Part shown: positions 15,502 to 21,868 of the stretch, one piece after another
How positions within the stretch are numbered: position 1 is the stretch's first letter
How the letters are laid out: every line of letters begins with the position of its first letter
The notes under the pieces: model-generated
Told to the model about the DNA's origin: nothing
Seen by the model: the letters and a program-made list of their open reading frames with translations, nothing else
Databases searched by the model: none
NCBI GenBank assembly: GCA_937958075.1
Contig: CALFFB010000252.1
Location: 1 to 21,868, forward strand
Direction: 5' to 3'
Source: an uncultured Geobacteraceae bacterium
Lineage (GTDB): Bacteria; Desulfobacterota; Desulfuromonadia; Desulfuromonadales; Geopsychrobacteraceae
DNA length: 21,868 bases
Position numbers and translations under genes: made by a program

Positions 15502-16235
15502 CCGGCAGGGACTCATTGTTGCTGCGCGCCAGGGATGTCCGGCTGCAACTCGGCGGTCGATTGCTCCTCGACGACATCAGTTTTCATCTGGCGCGGGGGG
15601 AAATTCTCACCATTATCGGCCCTAACGGCGCCGGCAAGACGACCCTGCTGCGCGTTATCCTCCAACTGCTGGCGCCGACCTCGGGAGAGATCTACCGCCA
15701 GCCCGGATTGACCGTCGGCTACATGCCCCAGAAACTTCATATCGACCCGACCTTTCCCCTGACGGTGAAGCGCTTTCTGGCCTTCGCCCGCAGGAACTGC
15801 ACAGAACAGCAGAGCAGCGAAGCGCTGGACAAGACCGGGGCCCGGCATCTGTTGAAGGCGCCCCTGCACCAGCTTTCCGGTGGCGAGACCCAGCGGGTGC
15901 TGCTGGCCCGGGCGCTGCTGCGCAATCCGGATCTGCTGGTTCTGGATGAGCCGGTACAGGGGGTTGATGTCCATGGCCAGTCGGAGCTGTATCAACTGAT
16001 CTGCCGGATCCGCGATGCCAGTCAGTGCGGCGTGCTGATGGTGTCCCACGACCTGCACCTGGTGATGGCGGCTACGGATCGCGTTCTGTGCCTGAATCAG
16101 CACATCTGCTGCAGCGGCACGCCGGCCACCGTGTCCAGTGATCCGGCCTATATCCGGATGTACGGGCAGCTGGCCTTCTATCAGCATGATCCACAACATC
16201 ACCATCAGCATGAAGAGGCCGGTGATGCTCGATGA
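15498..16235 (+). CDS. znuC: Zinc ABC transporter ATP-binding protein ZnuC
   Basis: 245-residue ATPase that drives zinc import with ZnuA and ZnuB. Walker A is GPNGAGKTT (41-49), VGYMPQKL contains the Q-loop, LSGGE (126-130) is the signature, LLVLDEP (146-152) is Walker B and the D-loop, and VSHDLH carries the switch histidine. VGYMPQKLHIDPTFPLTV is typical of ZnuC and related metal importers. The C-terminus ends in a histidine cluster (DPQHHHQHEEAGDAR) that might bind zinc. The start overlaps zur by 4 nt and the end overlaps znuB by 11 nt, so zur-znuC-znuB is one translationally linked unit. Confidence 0.95.
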   Translation: MTGRDSLLLRARDVRLQLGGRLLLDDISFHLARGEILTIIGPNGAGKTTLLRVILQLLAPTSGEIYRQPGLTVGYMPQKLHIDPTFPLTVKRFLAFARRNCTEQQSSEALDKTGARHLLKAPLHQLSGGETQRVLLARALLRNPDLLVLDEPVQGVDVHGQSELYQLICRIRDASQCGVLMVSHDLHLVMAATDRVLCLNQHICCSGTPATVSSDPAYIRMYGQLAFYQHDPQHHHQHEEAGDAR

Positions 16236-17028
16236 CTTTCTGCTACGGGCGCTGCTGGGTGGTGTCGGTGTTGCCCTGGTGGCCGGACCCTTCGGCTCCT
16301 TTGTCGTCTGGCGGCGGCTGGCCTATTTCGGGGATACCCTGTCCCATTCGGCCCTGCTGGGGGTGTCCCTCGGCTATCTGCTGCACCTGAATCTGACCTT
16401 CGGCATTATCGTGGTATGCCAGGTGATCGCCCTGCTGTTGTTTATCAGCCAGCGCCAGCAGTGGCTGGCCAATGATACCCTCCTCGGTATCTTCGCCCAC
16501 GGCGCCCTGTCCCTCGGGCTGGTGGTTCTGGCCTTTGCCGAGGGGTTGCGGATTGATCTGATGGCCTACCTGTTCGGCGATATCCTGGCGATCACGCGCG
16601 CCGATCTGCTCTGGATCTATCTTGGTGGCGGCGCCGCCCTGAGCCTTTTGCTGTGGTTGTGGAAGCCCTTGCTGGCCGTCACTATTCATGAGGATATGGC
16701 GCGGGTTGAAGGGGTGCCGGTGCAGCGGGTGAACGCCTTGTTCCTGGCTCTGATCGCCCTGACCGTCGCGGTGATGATGAAGGTCGTCGGGCTGCTGCTG
16801 GTCACTTCCCTGCTCATTATTCCGGCGGCCACGGCCCGACGTTTTGCGCCGGGCCCCGAGATCATGGCGCTGCTGTCAGCTGTCTTCGGCTGCCTGGCGG
16901 TGGTCGGCGGACTTTTTCTGTCCTATTTCTGGGATACCCCGACGGGGCCGAGTATCGTTGTCGCTGCCTGTCTGATCTTTATGCTGAGCCTGACGGGTGC
17001 TCCCGGCTCCTGGCGGCGGCAGCGTTAG
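16225..17028 (+). CDS. znuB: Zinc ABC transporter permease ZnuB
   Basis: 267-residue inner-membrane permease of the ABC-3 family with about seven or eight helices; it forms the channel of the ZnuABC importer. Early blocks are GPFGSFVVWRRLAYFGDTLSHSALLG, and the ATPase-coupling segment is around HEDMARVEGVPVQRVN. SLLIIPAATAR near residue 195 is a family hallmark. The ATG at 16225 has GAGG about 8 nt upstream within znuC; an ATG five codons earlier (16210) is less likely, and longer upstream extensions would overlap znuC heavily. It is the last gene of the operon. Confidence 0.95.
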   Translation: MLDDFLLRALLGGVGVALVAGPFGSFVVWRRLAYFGDTLSHSALLGVSLGYLLHLNLTFGIIVVCQVIALLLFISQRQQWLANDTLLGIFAHGALSLGLVVLAFAEGLRIDLMAYLFGDILAITRADLLWIYLGGGAALSLLLWLWKPLLAVTIHEDMARVEGVPVQRVNALFLALIALTVAVMMKVVGLLLVTSLLIIPAATARRFAPGPEIMALLSAVFGCLAVVGGLFLSYFWDTPTGPSIVVAACLIFMLSLTGAPGSWRRQR

Positions 17029-17340
17029 GCGGTGGCAGCGTATATTTTTTATATGCAGGCAGCCCCCTTTAATTAGCTCTGCTTCATTGCCTTAACTATC
17101 TGTATTTAAAGTAATTTCACGACTATGGAGGGGTTCTGTATACACTTCTGATGTTCATATAAATCTTCGATTATTCACATGTTTACCACCGTCTGACGAG
17201 CCCCGCACTGCAGTTGATCCGCCCGGCCGTATACAGAAAATATACAGTCGGCTCTATACCCGCCTGTGATTGTTCCTGTCCTTCTTTAAAAACCTTTAAA
17301 AGACAGTAAGTTAAAAAGATTTTTTGGCTTGGTTCCGAAC
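17029..17340. other. Noncoding AT-rich regulatory region upstream of the redox operon
   Basis: About 310 bp without a credible gene. It holds, in order, an AT-rich stem (GCGTATA/TATATGC, 17038-17056), a TGTATACA palindrome (17137-17144), two TATACAG repeats one helical turn apart (17229-17247) and A/T tracts at about 17285-17330. The last could bend DNA, for example as an IHF site. The layout of upstream sites, a bendable spacer and a sigma-54 promoter is typical of enhancer-dependent control. The first stem could also end the znuB transcript, although it lacks a GC-rich stem. Confidence 0.55.
17137..17247. repeat. TATACA repeats, possible enhancer-binding-protein sites
   Basis: TGTATACA (17137-17144) is a perfect palindrome. 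GTATACAG (17229-17236) and ATATACAG (17240-17247) are direct repeats with an 11-bp period. They lie about 95-205 bp upstream of the sigma-54 type promoter, the usual distance for an activator site. Confidence 0.4.
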
Positions 17341-17356
17341 TGGCACAAGCTCTGCA
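17341..17356 (+). promoter_or_regulatory. Sigma-54 (RpoN) promoter
   Basis: TGGCACAAGCTCTGCA matches the sigma-54 consensus TGGCACRNNNNTTGCW at every defined position but one (C for the first T of TTGC), with the invariant GG and GC at correct spacing. Transcription would start near 17366, leaving about 125 nt of leader before the first ATG with a good ribosome-binding site (17492). Confidence 0.75.
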
Positions 17357-17491
17357 GTTGTCCTTGCCTGAATGATGCCGTCTGCCACGGCGTACAAGCC
17401 GGAAGTGCGGTTTGTCACCAGCGGCTCAAGTCAGGACCAACTGTCGTTTTTCAGTGATATCAACGACCAATCCAGAAAAGGGGTGCCAGCG

Positions 17492-17647
17492 ATGATCGAT
17501 TTTTTACTCACAGTCGGGAATGTTGAATACATCTACACCGTCGTCGATTTTTACGCCTACATCAAGGGGATGGAGTATCTTATCTGTCTGCTTTTGTTCA
17601 GTATTTTCCCGATCTTCTATCGCTACATCCATAAAGGCAAAAAATAA
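17492..17647 (+). CDS. Small membrane protein of the redox complex (HmcD-like size and place)
   Basis: 51 residues with one strong hydrophobic helix (about 27-45: GMEYLICLLLFSIFPIFY) and a basic C-terminus (HKGKK), so a single-pass inner-membrane protein with its C-terminus probably inside. It is the first gene after the sigma-54 promoter and precedes cytochrome, ferredoxin and NrfD-like genes. Small single-helix proteins of this kind occur in multi-subunit quinone redox complexes, for example HmcD of the Desulfovibrio Hmc complex; similarity to HmcD is from memory and context, not an alignment. AAGGGG precedes the ATG by 9 nt. The frame is open back to an ATG at 17372, but that start lies only a few bases after the predicted transcription start. 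Confidence 0.7.
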   Translation: MIDFLLTVGNVEYIYTVVDFYAYIKGMEYLICLLLFSIFPIFYRYIHKGKK

Positions 17648-17724
17648 AAGCAGCAAGTCTTCAGGCTGCTCATTATATCTGATCCGCCCTGCTGGCGCGG
17701 ATGTTACTGACAAGGAGCAAGGCA

Positions 17725-18228
17725 ATGGTTAAAGCCGGACAAACATTTATAACAGGATTGACAGCCCTGGCGCTGTCGCTGGTTTTCTGTTTTACCTCGT
17801 ACGCCATGCCGGATGTGATCACCATGGACCAGCTGGCCGATCTGTATGACGGCGTGGTGTTTGACCATGAGACCCACACCATGATGACGGAAGGCTGTGC
17901 CGTCTGCCACCACCATACCCTGGGCGGCCCCGTCTTCAATGACTATTGCGCCAAATGCCATGACGGCAGTGAAGAGGTGGCAACGGTGGCCTGCAGCGAC
18001 TGCCATTCCAAGGAGCGGATTACCGCCGGCAGCATGCGTCTGGCCGAGCTGGAATCCCCCTTTCATGACGATCTGCCCGACCTTAAGGGGGCCTATCACC
18101 TGAGCTGTCTCGGCTGCCATCAGGAAATGGGCGCGCCGGTGGGTTGCACCGACTGCCACAGCAAAACCGAAGCAGGAAACAAATACTACAATTCCGGACA
18201 GTTTGCGCCGACCGGGTCGCAACATTAA
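17725..18228 (+). CDS. Periplasmic pentaheme cytochrome c
   Basis: 167 residues with a signal peptide (about 1-27, ending SYAMP) and five CxxCH heme attachment sites, starting at residues 58 (CAVCH), 75 (CAKCH), 90 (CSDCH), 128 (CLGCH) and 141 (CTDCH). FDHETH, HHH, FHDD and YHLS supply extra histidines for bis-His ligation, as in class III (c3/c7) cytochromes. It should accept electrons in the periplasm from the HybA-like ferredoxin or the membrane subunit and pass them on to other cytochromes. The ATG at 17725 has AAGGAG seven bases upstream; the ATG at 17701 would put that site inside the gene. The gene order resembles the Geobacter Cbc cytochrome/ferredoxin/NrfD-type menaquinol complexes. 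That comparison is from memory, so no symbol is given. Confidence 0.93.
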   Translation: MVKAGQTFITGLTALALSLVFCFTSYAMPDVITMDQLADLYDGVVFDHETHTMMTEGCAVCHHHTLGGPVFNDYCAKCHDGSEEVATVACSDCHSKERITAGSMRLAELESPFHDDLPDLKGAYHLSCLGCHQEMGAPVGCTDCHSKTEAGNKYYNSGQFAPTGSQH

Positions 18229-18285
18229 GGCGAATGAGAGTGCCCTTTCGCATCAGAGAGGAACTTAATCAAGGAGATAGATGTC

Positions 18286-19221
18286 ATGAGTAAGATTACC
18301 CGTAGAAGATTCCTGGCAGGTGGCGTAGCGGGGGGAGCTGCCATCGCCATGGCGCCCGGCAAGAAGGTTTTTGCAGCAAACCTGGACGGCTTTCCCAATG
18401 GCATGGGCGTGCTCGTCGACATGACCCGTTGTGTCGGTTGCCGCACCTGTGAGGCCGCCTGCAACAAGGAACAGAATCTGCCGGAACCGGAAAAGCCCTT
18501 TGATGATGCGTCTGTATTTGACGAGGGCTATCATGGTCACGAGCAGCGCCGGACGACGGAAGGTGCTTACACCGTGGTCAACCGTTATGACGTGCCCGGC
18601 AGCGAGCCCGTCTACCGGAAAATCCAGTGCAATCACTGTAACGAGCCGGCCTGTCTGACCTCCTGTTTCGTCAATGCCTACAAGAAAACACCGGAAGGCG
18701 CGGTCATCTATGACGACAAGGTCTGCGTCGGCTGTCGTAACTGCATGATCGCCTGCCCGTTCAACATTCCGGCCTACAGCTACAGTTCGGCCTTTAATCC
18801 GATCATCAAGAAATGCATCTTCTGTTACGACACCCGCTTGAAGCAGGGGCACATTCCGGCCTGCGTGGAGAGCTGTCCTCAGCAGGTCATGGTTTTCGGC
18901 AAGCGTAAGGATTTATTGAAGATTGCTCATGACCGGATCAGAAAACATCCGGGCAAATATGTTGATCACGTTTACGGTGAGCACGAGGTCGGTGGCACCA
19001 GCTGGCTCTATCTCTCCAGCGTGCCTTTTGAGCAGGCAGGCTTTAACGTGACCCTGCAGAAAGAGCCGATCATCAATAACGTCAAGGATTTTCTGGCTAT
19101 CGTTCCCATGGTGCTGGCGATCTGGCCGGCCCTGTTTACCGGTTTCCACCTGCTTGCCACCAAAGGCAAAAAGCATGGAGATGACCACAGTCATGATCAG
19201 CAGGAGGGCCATGAGTCATGA
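18286..19221 (+). CDS. HybA-like [4Fe-4S] ferredoxin subunit, Tat-exported
   Basis: 311 residues. A twin-arginine signal (TRRRFLAGG, cleavage near residue 30) sends it folded to the periplasmic side. Sixteen-cysteine pattern for four [4Fe-4S] clusters: CVGCRTCEAAC, CNHCNEPACLTSC, CVGCRNCMIAC and CIFC...CVESC. The region HVYGEHEVGGTSWLYLSSVPF and a C-terminal membrane helix (about 265-288) followed by a His/Asp-rich tail match HybA of E. coli hydrogenase 2, as opposed to helix-free NrfC or PsrB. It passes electrons between the quinone-site protein and the cytochrome. AAGGAG precedes the ATG; the next gene overlaps by 4 nt (ATGA). No hydrogenase catalytic subunit is encoded beside it. Confidence 0.93.
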   Translation: MSKITRRRFLAGGVAGGAAIAMAPGKKVFAANLDGFPNGMGVLVDMTRCVGCRTCEAACNKEQNLPEPEKPFDDASVFDEGYHGHEQRRTTEGAYTVVNRYDVPGSEPVYRKIQCNHCNEPACLTSCFVNAYKKTPEGAVIYDDKVCVGCRNCMIACPFNIPAYSYSSAFNPIIKKCIFCYDTRLKQGHIPACVESCPQQVMVFGKRKDLLKIAHDRIRKHPGKYVDHVYGEHEVGGTSWLYLSSVPFEQAGFNVTLQKEPIINNVKDFLAIVPMVLAIWPALFTGFHLLATKGKKHGDDHSHDQQEGHES

Positions 19222-20477
19222 AAAACTTAATTAAATCAGGAGTAAAGCCCCATGACGCCACCATGCGGGCGGATGGCAAAAAGTGGACCTTTATGGAAAA
19301 AATGCTCCTTGGCCTGTCGCTGGATCAGTATATCCAGCAGGCCCTGCGCAATAAATTCAACTGGCTGCTGGCGCTTATCTTCGCAATCGGTATTCCGTTG
19401 ATCATCTACCGCTTTATCTTCGGGCTGGGCGCCGTCACCCACTCCTCCTACGATTATCCCTGGGGGTTGCTCCTGGGTTTCGGTCTGTTCTGCATGGTGC
19501 CCCTGTCCGCGTCCGGTTTCATGATGGGTACGGCGGTCGAACTCTTCGGTCGGCACGACTTCGCTCCCATCGAGCGGCTGGCCCTGCTCAACGGTCTTCT
19601 CGGCTACTTTTTCGCCGTGGTCTTTCTGCTGGTCGATCTGGGGCAGCCCTGGCGCCTGCCCTACCCCATGGTCTACTCTTTCGGCCCGGCGGCGGTGTTG
19701 TTCCTCGTTGGCTGGCACGTCGCCACCTACCTGTCGGTGCAGGTAGCCGAAGTCTCCACCGCCTTTTTCGAGTGGATCGGCTTCAAGCGCGGCTACGAGT
19801 TCATCCGCAAAGGCACCATCGGCCTGACCGTTTCCGGCATCATCCTGTCGACCCTGCATCAGGGTGCCTTGGGAGCCCTGTTTGTCTACGCGCCGGGAAA
19901 GGTTCACCCCCTGTGGTATTCGTCGGCCTTTCAGTGGATTCACTTCTTTGTCTCGTCCATTCCCGCCGGTCTGTGCATGGTCATCTGTGTCAGCACCATT
20001 GTCTATCACACCATGAAGTGGCGCTGTGATGACCGCTTTATCAGCAACCTCGACCGCATTACCATCGCCCTGGCCAAGGGGGCGGCCATGGGCCTGATCA
20101 CCTACTTCTTCATCAAGTTCCTGGCCGTCGCCCACGACAACGAATGGGCGTACCTGGCTACGGGCTGGGGCCTGTGGTGGCTGGCGGAGATCGGTTTCGG
20201 CGTGGTACTGGCCCTGGCAGTGCTGTCTTTCGGTATCCATAACAACAACGCCAACATCTGCCGCATCGGCGCCTTTATTACCGTGTTCGGTATTCTCCTC
20301 AATCGCCTGAACACCGCGTTGATCACCTTCAACTGGAATCTCTATCAGGAGATACCCCACGTTTTTGAAGTCATTATCACCATCACCATCTTCTTTATCT
20401 ACATTGCAACCTACCGCTTTATTCTCAACCGGTTGCCGATTCTCTATCAGTTCAAGGCCAGGGCTGACGGACAATAA
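19218..20477 (+). CDS. HybB/NrfD-like quinone-interacting membrane subunit
   Basis: 419-residue polytopic inner-membrane protein of the NrfD/PsrC superfamily with about ten helices, as in HybB and HmcC. Features include DYPWGLLLGFGLFCMVPLSASGFMMG and the FAPIERLALLNGLLGYFFAV and DLGQPWRLPYP blocks, which are common to this family near the quinone pocket. It contains no heme or Fe-S ligands of its own. It would oxidise or reduce menaquinone and exchange electrons with the HybA-like subunit encoded just upstream with a 4-nt overlap. The direction (quinol oxidation to feed periplasmic cytochromes, or the reverse) cannot be decided from sequence. It has a soluble N-terminal stretch of about 45 residues before the first helix. 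Confidence 0.93.
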   Translation: MKNLIKSGVKPHDATMRADGKKWTFMEKMLLGLSLDQYIQQALRNKFNWLLALIFAIGIPLIIYRFIFGLGAVTHSSYDYPWGLLLGFGLFCMVPLSASGFMMGTAVELFGRHDFAPIERLALLNGLLGYFFAVVFLLVDLGQPWRLPYPMVYSFGPAAVLFLVGWHVATYLSVQVAEVSTAFFEWIGFKRGYEFIRKGTIGLTVSGIILSTLHQGALGALFVYAPGKVHPLWYSSAFQWIHFFVSSIPAGLCMVICVSTIVYHTMKWRCDDRFISNLDRITIALAKGAAMGLITYFFIKFLAVAHDNEWAYLATGWGLWWLAEIGFGVVLALAVLSFGIHNNNANICRIGAFITVFGILLNRLNTALITFNWNLYQEIPHVFEVIITITIFFIYIATYRFILNRLPILYQFKARADGQ

Positions 20478-20497
20478 CGTGTGAAGCGGGTTTGTAT

Positions 20498-20531
20498 CCT
20501 GTCCGGTCGCCGCGGGTGGCTGCCGGACAGG
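20498..20531 (+). repeat. Intercistronic stem-loop
   Basis: Perfect 9-bp inverted repeat CCTGTCCGG/CCGGACAGG (20498-20506 and 20523-20531) around a GC-rich 16-nt loop, between the NrfD-like gene and the HAMP-protein gene. There is no T-run, so it is more likely an mRNA-stabilising or attenuating hairpin inside the operon than a terminator. Confidence 0.5.
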
Positions 20532-20569
20532 GCACCCCGCTGGCGGCCGCACAGCAAGGAGTGATCATC

Positions 20570-21421
20570 ATGTTCGATAATCTGATCGCCAGAGCCATTG
20601 TCCCGGTGACCATTGCCGTGACCGGATTTGTTATCTTCGGTTGTCTGTTTCTGTACTCCTTCATCAAGCGGGATATGACCGATGAAGCAGTGCGGCATGT
20701 GGACGGTCTGGCGGAAACCGTGGTCATGGCGACCCACTACGCCATGATGAAGGATGATCGCGAGTCCCTGCGCAATATTCTCTCCAATGTCAACAACCTG
20801 TCGGAGATTGAACGCATCCGCATCTACAACCAGGTCGGTATTCCGAAATTTGCCGATCTGGAAGGGGTCACCGCTCCCGGCTCCTTCGCCGTCAAGGTCG
20901 ATACCTGGTCGACGGGCATTGCCCATTCCGATCACCCCCGGCGCGAAGCGACCCAGCATCAGGTGGACCACAATAACGGCTACATCGCGGTGAACATGCC
21001 GATCCTCAACGAAGCCAAATGCTCCACCGCCGCCTGTCATTTTCACGCCGAAGACGACACCGTGCTGGGCTTTTTAAGTATCGGATTTTCAAGCGCTCAT
21101 CTGGAGAAAACCCTTGCTCTGCTCAGAAGCCGGATGGTAGCATTCACGGTGATGGTGCTGTTTCTGACCGTCGGTGGCGTTGCCGCCCTGCTGCGCATGA
21201 ACCTCTTTCTGCCGATTCTCAAGCTGACCCACGACATGGAACGAGCCGTAGGCGGCGTGACCGAATCGCAACTGCCCGCACCTGATCGCAAACTCGGACG
21301 CCTGGGCAACGATTTTCATCAGCTGGTCAAGCAGCGGGATCAAGCCCGGCACCAGAATCCAACCACGGCCGAAGGTGAAAACAAAGAGCGCGATGACGGA
21401 GTCAACCAAACCAGATCCTGA
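20570..21421 (+). CDS. HAMP membrane protein with periplasmic CX4CH motif, no output domain
   Basis: 283 residues. In order: a membrane helix (about 9-32), a periplasmic region of about 155 residues resembling the sensor part of chemoreceptors and histidine kinases, a second helix (about 189-208), a HAMP-like segment (about 209-260, LPILKLTHDMERAVGG to KLGRLGNDFHQLVK), and a short polar tail. The periplasmic part ends with C151-STAA-C156-H157, a CX4CH motif of the type known to bind covalent heme c in some cytochromes, followed by a beta-strand-like LGFLSIGFS. No kinase, GGDEF or methyl-accepting domain follows. AAGGAG precedes the ATG by 8 nt. Redox or heme sensing tied to the complex is inference. 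The last 29 bp overlap the next gene. Confidence 0.8.
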   Translation: MFDNLIARAIVPVTIAVTGFVIFGCLFLYSFIKRDMTDEAVRHVDGLAETVVMATHYAMMKDDRESLRNILSNVNNLSEIERIRIYNQVGIPKFADLEGVTAPGSFAVKVDTWSTGIAHSDHPRREATQHQVDHNNGYIAVNMPILNEAKCSTAACHFHAEDDTVLGFLSIGFSSAHLEKTLALLRSRMVAFTVMVLFLTVGGVAALLRMNLFLPILKLTHDMERAVGGVTESQLPAPDRKLGRLGNDFHQLVKQRDQARHQNPTTAEGENKERDDGVNQTRS

Positions 21422-21868
21422 AGAACCTCTGCCGAGCCTCTCCCCCCTGCAACAGAAGGTGCAGGAGAAGATCAAACGGTTTGAGTTTCTCTCCAGCTCA
21501 GGGCTGTGGGTGCTGGCCTTCTTCACGGCCTTGAGCCTGGCGGCGTATCGTGACTTTGCCTTTTTCCCGACCTTAAGTGAAAGTCTCCGCGACATCCTCG
21601 GCGCCGGCCCCCCCGTCGCCTATATCAACTGGGCTTTGGTTCTGTACGGGTTCTCCGCGATCATCCTCGTCCTGACCCAGATGGCCAGCAACAAACCGCC
21701 CCGCGGAGCCATTGCCCACCTGTGCTATCTCGGGGCGTTTTACGGTTTTTATCACTTCTCCGGCGGCCTGTCGGAAAACTTCTGGGCCATCTTTGCCGTC
21801 GGCCTGACCATCCTCGGACTCCAGAGTTATTACGTCTGGAACTATTATCATGAAAAGATTTTTGAGCA
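21393..21868 (+). CDS. Polytopic membrane protein, cut by the window end
   Basis: An open frame from ATG 21393 to the last base (158 complete codons, no stop). After a polar N-terminus with a short charged helix (QQKVQEKIKRFEF) there are four hydrophobic segments: SGLWVLAFFTALSLAAY, YINWALVLYGFSAIILVLTQ, AIAHLCYLGAFYGFYHF and FWAIFAVGLTILGLQSYYVW. I do not recognise the family. It overlaps the HAMP-protein gene by 29 bp and so belongs to the same operon; a membrane subunit of the redox complex or a partner of the HAMP protein are possible roles. The ribosome-binding site is weak (AAAGAG), which suggests coupling to the gene before it. Confidence 0.75.
   Translation, partial: MTESTKPDPEEPLPSLSPLQQKVQEKIKRFEFLSSSGLWVLAFFTALSLAAYRDFAFFPTLSESLRDILGAGPPVAYINWALVLYGFSAIILVLTQMASNKPPRGAIAHLCYLGAFYGFYHFSGGLSENFWAIFAVGLTILGLQSYYVWNYYHEKIFE

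Noticed and set aside
17038..17056. GCGTATA/TATATGC stem as an intrinsic terminator of znuB
   Set aside because: The stem is AT-rich with a T-only loop, and the T-run is not after the stem; kept only as a note in the regulatory region.
17372..17491. Longer version of the small membrane protein starting at ATG 17372
   Set aside because: It would begin about 6 nt after the predicted sigma-54 start with no ribosome-binding site; the extra 40 residues look unlike a coding region, and 17492 has AAGGGG upstream.
18286..20477. Ferredoxin and NrfD-like genes as part of a hydrogenase 2 (hyb) operon
   Set aside because: No hybO or hybC gene is present in the operon; a pentaheme cytochrome takes that place within the window.
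1..21868. CRISPR arrays, tRNA/rRNA genes, transposons or phage genes
   Set aside because: No regularly spaced repeats, no cloverleaf or rRNA-like sequence and no transposase or integrase motifs were seen.

Overview
The window fits a Gram-negative anaerobe of the Desulfuromonadia type (Geobacter, Desulfuromonas or Pelobacter relatives). The reasons are the GC-rich code, several c-di-GMP enzymes, a periplasmic multiheme cytochrome next to a HybA/HybB-like quinone module, a group 2 [NiFe] hydrogenase and a sigma-54 type promoter. This is inferred from gene content; no rRNA or tRNA gene is present to settle it. I see no insertion sequence, phage gene or CRISPR array.

Layout. (1) 21-5576: WrbA quinone reductase (+), convergent with an EAL phosphodiesterase gene (-). 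Divergent from the EAL gene is a tight + strand operon: group 2 [NiFe] hydrogenase small subunit, large subunit, maturation protease and a GGDEF diguanylate cyclase. (2) 5643-11179: a - strand operon, read from high to low coordinates: S1-domain RNA-binding protein, DHA2-type MFS exporter, solute-binding protein, and a membrane receptor with PhnD-like, PAS and GGDEF domains. Its genes overlap or nearly touch. (3) 11397-13915: a small hypothetical gene and a full-length Prc/Tsp protease with a clear terminator. (4) 13977-17028: a zinc-uptake locus, znuA (-) divergent from zur-znuC-znuB (+), with a Zur-box-like sequence over the znuA promoter. (5) 17029-21868: a regulatory region with a near-consensus sigma-54 promoter. 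It precedes an operon of a 51-residue membrane protein, a pentaheme cytochrome c, a Tat-exported HybA-like four-cluster ferredoxin, a HybB/NrfD-like quinone-site protein, a HAMP membrane protein with a CX4CH motif, and a membrane protein cut by the window end.

How the parts work together. The most striking region is the first. A cytoplasmic group 2 hydrogenase is genetically tied to a diguanylate cyclase, with a c-di-GMP phosphodiesterase divergent from it. This matches the arrangement proposed for putatively H2-sensing hydrogenases of group 2c. The last region looks like a menaquinone/periplasmic cytochrome electron-transfer complex under RpoN control, with a possible heme-bearing redox sensor in the same operon. 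Three c-di-GMP genes lie in the first 7.6 kb, so second-messenger signalling is a theme of the left half.
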